Shown one piece after another: positions 1-7,455 of a DNA stretch of 64,000 nucleotides. How positions within the stretch are numbered: the first letter of the stretch is position 1; every line of letters starts with the position of its first letter. The notes under the pieces are model-generated. The model searched no databases. It was not told where the DNA came from and was given only the letters and a program-made list of their open reading frames with translations. The position numbers and the translations under genes were made by a program. The stretch comes from Streptomyces abikoensis (GTDB lineage: Bacteria; Actinomycetota; Actinomycetes; Streptomycetales; Streptomycetaceae). The stretch lies in the NCBI RefSeq assembly GCF_014648775.1, contig NZ_BMRT01000001.1:1-64000 (forward strand). Reading direction: 5' to 3'.

Positions 1-207
1 CCGTCGAACTCGCCGTAGCAGCTTGACGAGCTAACCGCCTGAGGTGTCTGGGCCGCCATCACGCTGATGACGCGACGGCTCACCCGCCGCACGGCCCGTC
101 CCGCCGAACGCCGCGACGCCGCCCACGGCTATCTGATGCCACAAGCCGCGTGATTAGCCCCCCGGCACCACCGACGCCTGGCCCGCAGGCCCGCAGGCCC
201 GCCAGGG
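1..207. other. Window-edge stretch, no gene supported
   Basis: No convincing gene is visible. A 28-codon frame from 67 to 153 (starting MTRRLTRRTA) could be the tail of a decayed gene, but it has no recognisable motif and no ribosome-binding site. Bases 181-200 contain a short tandem repeat of the unit cccgcagg. Confidence 0.4.
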
Positions 208-208
208 A

Positions 209-256
209 TGTAAAGCGTGCTTGACACCAATCGAGGGGTGACAAGTAAGCTTTACA
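209..256 (+). promoter_or_regulatory. Two operator-like dyads at promoter of the XRE gene
   Basis: Two related 18-bp near-palindromes lie 30 bp apart: TGTAAAGCGTGCTTGACA at 209-226 and TGACAAGTAAGCTTTACA at 239-256. The outer arms atgtaaagc (208-216) and gctttacat (249-257) are exact inverse copies. The first dyad contains a consensus -35 TTGACA (221-226). The second overlaps the expected -10 region and touches the GTG start at 258. The layout fits autorepression by the XRE protein, and transcription may start at or next to the start codon (leaderless). Confidence 0.55.
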
Positions 257-257
257 T

Positions 258-470
258 GTGCGAAACAGCGTCAGGGAACTGCGGTCATCACGAGGACTCT
301 CCCAGGGTCAGCTAGGCACGGCCCTCGGGGTCTCACGGCAAACGATCAACGCCATCGAAACCGAGCGGTACACACCTTCCCTGCCGCTCGCCATGTCTAT
401 GGCCAAGTTCTTCAAGGTCAGCGTTGAGGAGATGTTTCATGTCGACGAGAGCCCAGCAGACGACCAGTAA
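258..470 (+). CDS. XRE-family HTH regulator, short YgzD-like type
   Basis: This is a 70-residue DNA-binding protein that is almost entirely one Cro/C1-type helix-turn-helix, roughly residues 5-60. The recognition helix region LGVSRQTINAIE is typical of the small regulators paired with a membrane protein. Translation starts at GTG 258. An ATG two bases earlier is out of frame and stops after 17 codons. No Shine-Dalgarno sequence sits at the right distance, so a leaderless message is plausible. The gene overlaps the DUF2178-like gene by 32 bases, indicating a coupled two-gene operon. Paired dyads immediately upstream suggest autorepression. Confidence 0.85.
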   Translation: MRNSVRELRSSRGLSQGQLGTALGVSRQTINAIETERYTPSLPLAMSMAKFFKVSVEEMFHVDESPADDQ

Positions 471-846
471 CACAGCCAGGTGGTCCGTCCCCGGCTTGTT
501 CCTCGCCGTCGGATTAGGCTGCCTCGTGGCCGCGACTTTCGGCGGCCGCCTCGCTATCGGCCTGGTGACGTTCGGGATCCTGGCGGCCTGCAGCCTTGCC
601 TTGGTGCTGCTGGGACGGCGGAGCGAGACTTATCAGGGCCTCACCGAGAAGGTTCCCGACGAGCGCTTCGCCCGGATCGGAGGGCGAGCCTGGGCCGGCA
701 CGGGCGTGGTGCTCACCGTGGGGAATCTCTGCGCCTTCATCGGTGAACTGGCATCCGGACGAAGCGGCGATCCTTACTTCTGGTTCGTGGCCACCGCCGC
801 CATCGCCTACATCGCGTTCGTCGCCTTCTGGTCTCGGAATACCTGA
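439..846 (+). CDS. DUF2178-like four-helix membrane protein
   Basis: This 135-residue protein has about four hydrophobic segments, near residues 14-32, 36-54, 83-103 and 111-130. The signature VPDERFARIGGRA between the second and third helices matches the DER motif of the DUF2178 family, which is often encoded after a YgzD-like XRE regulator. The start ATG 439 follows GAGGAGA at 426-432. An upstream in-frame ATG at 424 would add MRRCF and lacks a site. Codon 26 is TTA (514-516), a rare leucine codon read by the bldA tRNA in Streptomyces, so translation may be tied to development. Biochemical function is unknown. Confidence 0.7.
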   Translation: MSTRAQQTTSNTARWSVPGLFLAVGLGCLVAATFGGRLAIGLVTFGILAACSLALVLLGRRSETYQGLTEKVPDERFARIGGRAWAGTGVVLTVGNLCAFIGELASGRSGDPYFWFVATAAIAYIAFVAFWSRNT

Positions 847-849
847 GAA

Positions 850-1660
850 ACCATCACCTCGAACGGCTCGCCACCACATACCCGACCAGGCAACGCGATC
901 AATCTGCAACAACCGCTCCCCGAACGGCCAGTGGCGACAACCCGGCATGCGGGAGCGCCTCGGCGGGGTCGCCGCCGCTGTGCTGGTCACCGAGGGCAAC
1001 TTCCACGACGTGGACTCCTGCGAGCTCGGCTACACGATCGCCGGGCAGCAGGCAGGCCGGGCCGTCCTCGTCGGCGCGGGGCTGCTGCCGCCCGAAGCCG
1101 CCGCAGTGCTGCGCTGGGCGACGTGGCCGGGCGACGTGGCCGGGCATGCCGAGGTGCGGCTGTGCGCCTTGGCCACCAGGCCGACCAGGGCGTGACCCGG
1201 CCCGGCACCCCGCCCCCGCCCAGTACGCCCGCGCTGCCCACCACCTGCTGACCGCCACCCCATGACCACCTACACCGCCCCCGCCAACCGCCCGGCGCGC
1301 GTGCCGAGGCCGAGATCGTCGACGCCGACCTCGTCCCGGCCGCTCCGCCTCCGCCCGCCCGGCGCGCTCGAAGCCGGACCGCTCTGGAGACGTCCGAGCA
1401 GAGCGGCGGCGTACCGGATGTCGTCGTAGCGCGTCATGTCGCCGTGGGGAGACGAAGGGGCAAGTGCCGCCCGGACGCGTGGCGGGCGCGCCGCCATCGT
1501 TGCCCGACCGGTCGAACTCGGCCTGGTACCGGCCGACGGCCGTACAGACCCCCTGCGAGCCGTTTGCCCGTGCCTTGGGGTAGCCGTGGTGCGGGCGGGA
1601 GCGAGGTGAACTACTCAAGCGGACTTGAGTACGAACACCGATCTTCCGGAGGGGGCGGCG
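850..1660. other. Gene-poor remnant region
   Basis: Apart from the coherent fragment at 947-1195, about 800 bases show no supported gene. Open frames on both strands are arginine- and proline-rich, as expected of non-coding high-GC DNA. This looks like decayed sequence between the XRE/DUF2178 pair and the small membrane protein at 1668. Confidence 0.5.
947..1195 (+). pseudogene. Possible gene fragment, unknown family
   Basis: An 82-codon reading frame contains a stretch that looks protein-like, from AAVLVTEGNFHDVDSCEL through LPPEAAAVLRWATWPGD, unlike the arginine-rich frames around it. There is no ribosome-binding site before ATG 947, and codons in frame upstream look random. I do not recognise the family. 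It is most likely the surviving middle or end of a decayed gene, possibly from an integrated element, but a short hypothetical gene cannot be excluded. Confidence 0.3.
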
Positions 1661-1667
1661 GCGTTGG

Positions 1668-2015
1668 ATGGTGTCCATGAGCCGAACCGATACCTCCGTG
1701 GACAAGAGCATCATTGAGGACCGCGCGCGGCAGCGGAGCGCTCGTGTCGCCCTGCTCCTGCTGGTCCCGACCGTACTCGTCTGCGGGTTCCTGTACGTGG
1801 CCTCGGATACCGGCGGCCGCTGCATCACCTACGGCGACGGCTGCTCGCGAGTGCCCGACGCGTGGGCGTACACGGCCTTCGCCGTGTCGGCCGTCTGCGG
1901 GTCCCTGGCCGCCGGCGCGCCGGGACACCGGCGGGGGATGCGAGCGGCGCGCGGCGGGCTTCTGGCCGTGCAGCTCCTCGCGCACGCCGCGGTGGCCGCA
2001 CTGATCGTCAGCTGA
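1668..2015 (+). CDS. Small membrane protein, unknown function
   Basis: This 115-residue protein has three likely membrane helices, around residues 27-46, 68-85 and 95-114. The first loop carries a pair of cysteines (GGRCITYGDGCSRVP) that could form an extracytoplasmic disulfide. ATG 1668 lies 12 bases after GGAGGGGG (1648-1655). A second in-frame ATG at 1677 would shorten it by three residues. It stands alone, with gene-poor DNA on both sides. I do not recognise a family. Confidence 0.55.
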   Translation: MVSMSRTDTSVDKSIIEDRARQRSARVALLLLVPTVLVCGFLYVASDTGGRCITYGDGCSRVPDAWAYTAFAVSAVCGSLAAGAPGHRRGMRAARGGLLAVQLLAHAAVAALIVS

Positions 2016-2506
2016 ACGAGGCTGCCGCCCCACCCGCCCCCCGCATGCTTCCGAGGCGGACGCGCCCCGGACCGTCAACGACCCGCCAACGCACGGTAGC
2101 GGCTGGGGCGGGCTCCTGAGCGTGCGGTTTCCCGGCGACGCCGCGGTGGCCGTACCAGTCATCGGCTGAAGGCCGTGTCCCGTCTCACGGAACCGGCTCC
2201 GGTCCCACCGAGGCGCCCGCTCGTCGGCGTCGAGCCACCGCCGCTCGCGCAGGGGCGCCTGCCGCGGCGGAGCGCGGGTATCGCCCTGGCTCTGCTCCTG
2301 GCGTGTTCGTCAGGCGATTCCCCAGGCCCGGCTACAGGTCGTAGGGCTACAGGTCGTAGACCGTGAACGGGCACGTGGTCCGGGCCGCGTGTGCGGATGC
2401 CGCGCCGGCCGACCAGGTTCGCCACCCACACGCCGGGCTCGGCGGGCACGAGCCGCGTCTCCCCCAGGGCGAGGCCACTGCCCGAGCCCCGTTCCTTGGA
2501 AACGTC
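2016..2506. other. Intergenic stretch with a 15-bp tandem repeat
   Basis: No gene is supported here. The only notable element is gctacaggtcgtag, repeated exactly at 2331-2344 and 2346-2359 with a 15-bp period, about 150 bp beyond the end of the flavin monooxygenase gene. Confidence 0.5.
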
Positions 2507-3673
2507 CTAGGAGCCGCCCGGCCCCTGGTAGCCCTGGAAACCCCTCGCGCCGGGGACCGGCTCGGGTGCCCCCTCCGGCGGCAGCAAGTGGTCGAGCCCC
2601 TGGGCGGTGCGTTCGGCCAGGTCCGCCGCGCGCGGCAGCATGACCTCCTCGTACGCCCGGACCGCCGCGTCGAGGTCCGGGTGGGCGACGAGCGCCAGGG
2701 CGAGTTCGGCGCCGTCGAGGAGGGCGAGGTTGGCGCCGACGCCGAGCGGGGGCATCAGGTGGGCGGCGTCGCCCACCAGCGTCAGACCGGGCACATGGCG
2801 CCAGGCAGGGGGTACCGGCAGGGCGTACAGGGGCCGGTTGACGAATCCCTTGTCGCCGGACCTCAGCAGGTACAGCAGGCTGTCGTGCCAGCCGTCGAAC
2901 ATCTCCAGCAGGTGGGCGCGTACGGCGGCGTTGTCGGCGAAGTCGAGGCCCGCGCTGACGTACCAGTCCTCCGGGGCGCGGAACATGGCGACGGCGTCGA
3001 GGTAGCCACCGCTGTTGCGCTGGGCCGTCAGCGCCCTGCTGCCGGAGCGGGCCGACATGGTGCCGTCGCCGACCAGGCGGGCGAGTGCCGGGTGGCGGGT
3101 GTCGGAGTCCTCGAACCCGGTTCCGACGAAGGTGACGCCGGTGTAGCGGGGCGTGGCCTCGGACAGCGCCGGGCGGACGCGCGACCAGGCGCCGTCGGCA
3201 CCGACGACCAGGTCGAAGTCCTCCGACGTGCCGTCCTCGAGCAGCATCCGGTGCGTACCGTCGCCGAGCGGGACGACGCGGCTGACCGGGCACCCCCAGC
3301 GGACGGTGCCGGGGGCGAGGGAGTCGAGCAGCAGTCCGCGCAGCTGCCCACGGTCGATCTCCGGCCGGCCGGCCTGACCGTCGTCAGGCTCGTCGACCAC
3401 CAGGACCTCGGCCGTGAAGGGGTCGATCTGGCGCCACACCTCCCCCTCGGGCCGGGCCAGCTCGTGGAACTTCTCCAGCAAGCCGGCTTCGCGCAGCGCC
3501 TGTTGACCGGTGGTGGTGTGGATGTCGAGCGTGCCGCCCTGCGTCCGCGCGGCGAAGGACGCCTCGCGCTCGAAGACGGTGACGGACCAGCCGTGCACCT
3601 GCAGGATGCGGGCGCATATCAACCCGCCGGGGCCGGCGCCGACGACGGCAATGCGGACGGAACGGGCGTTCAC
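2507..3673 (-). CDS. TetX-like FAD-dependent monooxygenase
   Basis: This 388-residue group A flavoprotein hydroxylase should use FAD and NADPH to hydroxylate a soluble aromatic or polyketide-like substrate. The N-terminal Rossmann motif is VVGAGPGG (about residues 8-15). The GGTLDIH stretch and the second FAD motif VGDAAHLMPPLGVGANLALL (about 300) match the layout of the tetracycline-inactivating enzyme TetX closely. GTG 3673 is chosen because AAGGAG sits six bases upstream. Longer frames to 3742 lack a site. It is transcribed away from the TetR gene at 3817, its probable repressor. The true substrate is unknown; TetX relatives also act on other phenolics. Confidence 0.8.
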   Translation of the reverse strand: MNARSVRIAVVGAGPGGLICARILQVHGWSVTVFEREASFAARTQGGTLDIHTTTGQQALREAGLLEKFHELARPEGEVWRQIDPFTAEVLVVDEPDDGQAGRPEIDRGQLRGLLLDSLAPGTVRWGCPVSRVVPLGDGTHRMLLEDGTSEDFDLVVGADGAWSRVRPALSEATPRYTGVTFVGTGFEDSDTRHPALARLVGDGTMSARSGSRALTAQRNSGGYLDAVAMFRAPEDWYVSAGLDFADNAAVRAHLLEMFDGWHDSLLYLLRSGDKGFVNRPLYALPVPPAWRHVPGLTLVGDAAHLMPPLGVGANLALLDGAELALALVAHPDLDAAVRAYEEVMLPRAADLAERTAQGLDHLLPPEGAPEPVPGARGFQGYQGPGGS

Positions 3674-3816
3674 GAAGGGCTCCTTCGACGACGGGAGGCG
3701 TGGAAGACGCACGCCGGATGCGACACCCCCACAAAAGCACACCCACTACGAAGGTGCAATGACTTAACTTTTTGCTCGACTCAACCGACGGGACGGTCGC
3801 GGGGTATGGTGGGCCG

Positions 3817-4431
3817 GTGAACGCACCGACCGGACGCCGCGAGCGCAAGAAGGCCCAGACCCGCAAGGCCCTGGCCGACGCAGCCCTGGAGCTCTTCCTC
3901 GACCGCGGCTACGACCAGGTCGGCGTGAAGGAGGTGGCGGACGCCGCCGACGTGTCGGTGACCACGCTGTTCAAGCACTTCCCCTGCAAGGAGGCCCTGG
4001 TCTTCGACCTCGACCAGGACATCGAGGCGGCCCTCGTCGCCGCCGTGCGCGAACGCGCGCCCGGCGTCTCCGTTCCGCAGGCCCTGCGCGAACACCTGGT
4101 GACGGCCGTGGGCCCGCACAGCCTGATCCCTCAGCCGCCGGGCGGGCATTCCGCAGGGCCGCAACTGGCGGAGTTCGCCCGCATGGTGGAGGAGACCCCG
4201 GCCCTGCGCGAGTACGCCCACCGGATGTGGATGCGCCACGAAACGGCCCTGGCCCGCGCCATCGCCGAGGAGACCGGCGCCCCCGAGGACGACGCCGCCT
4301 GCGCCGCCCTGGCCCGGTTCGCCCTGGACGCCCCCCTCGTCGCCCACCGCCACCCCGACCCGAAGCGCGCCGCGGACGAGATCTTCGCCCTGCTGGAACG
4401 GGGCTGGGGCGCGGCGGGAAGCGGCCGCTGA
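3817..4431 (+). CDS. TetR-family repressor beside the TetX-like gene
   Basis: This 204-residue regulator has an N-terminal TetR helix-turn-helix (about residues 8-55; VKEVADAADVSVTTLFKHF is the core) and a helical ligand-binding domain. The basic start GRRERKKAQTRKAL is typical. GTG 3817 is in frame and just before the conserved region. An upstream TTG-like extension from 3772 would cover the promoter. It diverges from the TetX-like monooxygenase across 143 bases, the classic arrangement for a drug- or substrate-responsive repressor. No clear dyad was found in the gap. Confidence 0.8.
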   Translation: MNAPTGRRERKKAQTRKALADAALELFLDRGYDQVGVKEVADAADVSVTTLFKHFPCKEALVFDLDQDIEAALVAAVRERAPGVSVPQALREHLVTAVGPHSLIPQPPGGHSAGPQLAEFARMVEETPALREYAHRMWMRHETALARAIAEETGAPEDDAACAALARFALDAPLVAHRHPDPKRAADEIFALLERGWGAAGSGR

Positions 4432-4440
4432 TGTTGCGGG

Positions 4441-5061
4441 TCAGGACGTCGGTGACGTGAGTTGTCGGCAGATCAGCTGGTGAGCGAGTCGTGCCGTCGC
4501 GAGCAGGTCCTCGCGAGCCGTGCAGGCGTTGGACCGCACTGACAATCCGTGCCAGACGGATTGGATGAGCCCGGTCAGGATCGTCGCGTTGGTGCCCGCG
4601 GCCAGTTCCCCGTCCTGGATCGCTCGTTCGATGCGCACGAGGAGGGCCTGCTCGTTCGAGCTGTGCAGTTCGGCGACGTAGGCGCTGGTATCGAGCGTGC
4701 TCGTGCTGTCGGTCATCACGGCGCTGCTGATGAGACATCCGGGGTGGGTGTCGCTTGGCTGGGTGAACTCGTGGACCGAGTCGGTGAGGACGCGTTCGAT
4801 GACCGTCCGGACGTCCTTCTCGGCGACAGCCTGCTGGTAGATCTCGCGGTAACGCTCGGCGTAGGTCCGCACCGCTTCCTCGAACAGTCCGGCCTTGCTG
4901 CCGAAGGCGGCGTAGAGGCTGGAGGTGGAAAGCCCGAGGGCCGCGGTCAGGGCGCGGGTCGAGGTGCCGGAGTAGCCGCGTCGCCAGAAGAGGCGAGCGG
5001 CGTCGAGGACCGCACGGTCGCGGTCGAAGGCTCGGGGGCGTCCACGGTTGCGTTCGGTCAC
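4441..5061 (-). CDS. TetR-family repressor of the divergent hydrolase
   Basis: This regulator has 206 residues from GTG 5061. The N-terminal helix-turn-helix (about residues 8-55) includes STRALTAALGLSTSSLYAAF. The C-terminal region contains THPGCLISSAV, typical of TetR_C proteins that sense electrophiles or small organics. A -10-like TACAAT (5073-5068) ends seven bases before GTG 5061, which would give a leaderless message. ATG 5088 is an alternative start but lies inside the palindromic operator. Its target is the divergent alpha/beta hydrolase. It is convergent with the TetR gene ending at 4431, so the two regulators are independent. Confidence 0.8.
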   Translation of the reverse strand: MTERNRGRPRAFDRDRAVLDAARLFWRRGYSGTSTRALTAALGLSTSSLYAAFGSKAGLFEEAVRTYAERYREIYQQAVAEKDVRTVIERVLTDSVHEFTQPSDTHPGCLISSAVMTDSTSTLDTSAYVAELHSSNEQALLVRIERAIQDGELAAGTNATILTGLIQSVWHGLSVRSNACTAREDLLATARLAHQLICRQLTSPTS

Positions 5062-5063
5062 GC

Positions 5064-5111
5064 TTGCATTGTAGATCGTTCGCTCCATAATGGATTTATG
5101 GAGCGAACGAT
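5064..5111. promoter_or_regulatory. Divergent promoter with 14-bp perfect palindrome
   Basis: ATCGTTCGCTCCAT (5075-5088) is repeated inverted at 5098-5111, with nine bases between. Rightward, TTGCAT (5064-5069) and CATAAT (5086-5091), 16 bases apart, place the transcript start at about 5098, the A of the hydrolase ATG. Leftward, TACAAT (5073-5068) points to a start near the GTG of the TetR gene. One repressor dimer pair bound here would block both promoters. Confidence 0.7.
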
Positions 5112-5895
5112 TCAGAAGAGGCTGTCGGTCAGCGGGGACAGCTGGGTCACGGTCGATGTGTACGGGGAGCCGGACGCCCCGGGCCTCGTCGTCGTCCCGG
5201 GCGTGATGAGCGATGCGCATACGTGGCGCCACGTTGCGGGCGCCCTCGACGCCTGGCCCTCAGTGGTCGTCGTAAACCGCCGGGGACGTGCCTCCTCGGG
5301 GCCGTTGACCCATTCCTACTCGCTGCGGACAGAGGTTGAGGATCTCGGCGTGGTCCTTGACGAGTTCGACAGCACGAGGGCTCTCTTCGGCTGGAGCTAC
5401 GGCGGCTTGATCAGCTTGCTGGCCGCCAACGATCGCCCGATTCCCCAGGTGATCGCCTACGAGCCGGTGATGCGGCCGTTCGGACGCCATGCGCTGCCGG
5501 ATCTGAAGAACGCGGCGGAGACGGCGGACTGGGATCGCTGCGTCGAGATCGTCAATCGGCAGATCTCCGGCTTCTCCGCCGCGCATGTCGAGGATCTTCG
5601 CGCCGATCAGCACGGTTGGGCGATCCTGCGTCGCTTGAGCGGACCGCTGTACGCCGAACTCGGCGCGCTCAACGCGGCGCCGCCTGCGGACGTGATGGCG
5701 CGACAGGCAGATCGAGTCGACCTGATCATCGGCCAGCGCAACCGCGGAACAGCCCCCTACGGAACGTCGTTCGACCACGTGCGGCAGCACGTCACTCACG
5801 CCGGAGTCCACGAACTCCCCGGCCAGGGCCACCTCGCCCACATTGAGGCACCGGCAGAGCTCGGCCACCTGCTCAACAGCCTCGCCGCCATCTGA
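5098..5895 (+). CDS. Alpha/beta-fold hydrolase
   Basis: This 265-residue soluble hydrolase has the nucleophile elbow GWSYGG (about residues 100-105) and the catalytic histidine in GQGHLAHIE (about 243-251). The oxyanion-side motif VVPGVMSDAHTW is near residue 37. The family includes esterases, haloperoxidase-like enzymes and lactonases; the substrate cannot be told from sequence. ATG 5098 has no Shine-Dalgarno sequence and coincides with the predicted transcription start, so the message is probably leaderless. Control by the neighbouring TetR protein through the 5075-5111 palindrome is very likely. Confidence 0.85.
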   Translation: MERTIQKRLSVSGDSWVTVDVYGEPDAPGLVVVPGVMSDAHTWRHVAGALDAWPSVVVVNRRGRASSGPLTHSYSLRTEVEDLGVVLDEFDSTRALFGWSYGGLISLLAANDRPIPQVIAYEPVMRPFGRHALPDLKNAAETADWDRCVEIVNRQISGFSAAHVEDLRADQHGWAILRRLSGPLYAELGALNAAPPADVMARQADRVDLIIGQRNRGTAPYGTSFDHVRQHVTHAGVHELPGQGHLAHIEAPAELGHLLNSLAAI

Positions 5896-5915
5896 TGGGC
5901 CCCATGCCAACGCAC

Positions 5916-6607
5916 TCAGGCCGGCGGCGCTTCGCCGGTGGCCTCCTTGAGTTCGCCGGTGCCGAAGGGGAGCCACGTCAGGCCGTGGGTGCTCGGCGTC
6001 GTGCCCGCGCGGGCGACGGTGACCGCGGAGCCCCGGGGGACGACGGCGGTCAGCCGGCTCCCCGGGGTCGCCGGGAGCCGCCCCGCCAGGTCAGCTCCGT
6101 CGGGGTGCCGCTGTCGACGAGGATCGTCTCGGGCCGGAAGTCGCCGGTGGTGAAGCCGGCGGGGACCTTGGCCAGGGGCCATTCCGGGCCGTCCTTGATG
6201 CGTTCCTCGATCGTCAGCTTGCTCGTGCCGACCTCCGCGTTGATCTCGATGCGGGCCAGGGCCAGTTCCAGCTGCCCGCCGGGCGGGACGGTCGCGGAGC
6301 GCTTGGGGGTCAGCAGCGCCGACCCCGGGGTGTCCACGTCCAGTTCGAACCGCCATTTCTTGACGTCGTCCGCCTGTGGCTCGGCGCTGCCGGGATTGTC
6401 GCTGAGGTCGGCGCCTCCGATGCCCACGGGGAAGGTGAAGCAGACCGAATCGACGTGGACGGCGCTCTGCCGGTGGTTGGTGACGGTGATCCGCAGGGTC
6501 GCCTTGTTCGGCGTGGAACCCTGCGAGACCTGGATGGGCGCGGGCTCGCTCGCCACGTCGTAGGTGAGCACGCGGGTGCCGGTGCCGGTGGGGCGTCGGG
6601 GTGTCAT
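5916..6607 (-). pseudogene. Conserved-looking protein broken by a one-base frameshift
   Basis: From ATG 6607 the frame reads a beta-rich, soluble-looking protein (LTYDVASEP, LRITVTNHRQSAV, LALARIEINAEV) as far as TELTWRG near 6080, then ends in arginine-rich nonsense. The sequence resumes sensibly one frame over as RLPATPGSRLTAVVPRGSAV and ends LTWLPFGTGELKEATGEAPPA at 5916. One extra G in the run at about 6083-6091 would restore a single protein of about 230 residues. This is either a real mutation or an assembly error. The family is not recognised. A frame ending at 6616, eight bases before ATG 6607, suggests it once lay second in an operon. Confidence 0.55.
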
Positions 6608-6615
6608 GGCCGCGC

Positions 6616-6705
6616 TCACCCCCACGCGGGGGCGACGGTGACGTACACGTACTGGGTGAGCGTCAGCCCCTGGTCGGCCTCGACGCGACGCTCGGTGGGA
6701 TCACG
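6616..6705 (-). pseudogene. C-terminal tail of a lost upstream gene
   Basis: Read leftward, a frame ending in TGA at 6618-6616 encodes DPTERRVEADQGLTLTQYVY and a few further residues, a coherent protein tail. Upstream of it the same frame turns into arginine-rich nonsense. The spacing to ATG 6607 is that of a normal operon partner. I infer that the body of this gene has been lost, perhaps when the MFS fragment at 6790-7032 arrived. Confidence 0.35.
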
Positions 6706-6789
6706 CGATGGCCGCGCTGGTCGCCGTCGCCCTCAGCACACTCATCCGCGTGGTACGACCCGGCGAAGGTGCCGGGAGCGACGCCATCG

Positions 6790-7032
6790 ACAGTGAGCGG
6801 CTCAGCAGTGCTCGTGGGCGGTGCGGTGCTCGCCGATCAACGCCTTGGTGGTGCGGGTTCCTTGGGCGTCGTGCTCTCCGGTTTCGGTGCCGGCTCACTG
6901 ACCGGCTCGCTGACGGCCGGCCGGCGGCCGCCCGTCCGACGCGGCTGGACCGTGGCCGGCGGGGTCGCGGCGGTCGGCGCGGGCATGGCCGGACTCGCCG
7001 CCGTCGACCATGTCGTCGCCGCGACGGCTTGA
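6790..7032 (+). pseudogene. Remnant of an MFS transporter
   Basis: About 80 codons ending at TGA 7030-7032 read like part of a major facilitator permease: VLSGFGAGSLTGSLTAG, a basic cytoplasmic loop (RRPPVRRG), then another hydrophobic helix (GGVAAVGAGMAGLAA). No start, and none of the other ten or so helices, is present. It lies opposite in strand to the surrounding gene debris, which suggests rearrangement. Confidence 0.45.
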
Positions 7033-7096
7033 AGCGCCCCTTTCTGGGCCGGCTGAACACCCCCTGGCCCGTCCGCTCCGACCACGAGATCACCGT

Positions 7097-7336
7097 TCAC
7101 CATGACGTCCCCCCGTACGTGAATCCCCCGCGCCCCGGAAGCGGAGCCTTCACCCGGTGCGTACGGCCTCGCGCCATTCCCGCCTCGCCGTCACCGGAGA
7201 CCACCCAAGCCCTGAAGGCCGCCTTCGCCTTGACGTCCTGACGGGGTTCGACGGTGAATTCCAGCTCGATCGCACCCACCTGAAAGGTGATCCCCTGCCC
7301 GCTGCCACGGGCCGCGGCGGCCAGTTCGATCTCCAT
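7097..7336 (-). CDS. Trypsin-co-occurring domain (Trypco2-like) protein
   Basis: This protein is about 79 residues from ATG 7336. The opening MEIELAAAARG, the central FQVGAIELEFTVE and the later AKAAFRAWVV with THRVK match the small beta-rich trypsin-co-occurring domain, found beside trypsin-like, CHAT or NTPase effectors in predicted bacterial conflict systems. A GGGGGAGG tract precedes ATG 7336; longer frames to 7414 add an unrelated leader. The final codons overlap a possible start (ATG 7103, MVNGDLVVGADG) of a downstream partner that is now broken by remnants. No intact effector is present nearby, so this may be an orphan. Confidence 0.6.
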   Translation of the reverse strand: MEIELAAAARGSGQGITFQVGAIELEFTVEPRQDVKAKAAFRAWVVSGDGEAGMARGRTHRVKAPLPGRGGFTYGGTSW

Positions 7337-7455
7337 GCCTGCGCCTCCCCCGGGCACGGCCGCGAACGCGCCCCCGACAGCGCACCGTCGCTCGCCTGAT
7401 CCGTCCGGTGACATGGGCCAATGACGTCCCCGGCGGAGACGTCAGTTGGCGAGCG

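Noticed and set aside
256..258. ATG 256 as start of the XRE gene
   Set aside because: It is out of frame with the helix-turn-helix and reaches a stop after 17 codons; GTG 258 is in frame.
5061..5088. ATG 5088 as the start of the TetR gene
   Set aside because: It falls inside the palindromic operator, and a TACAAT -10 places the transcript start near GTG 5061; kept only as an alternative.
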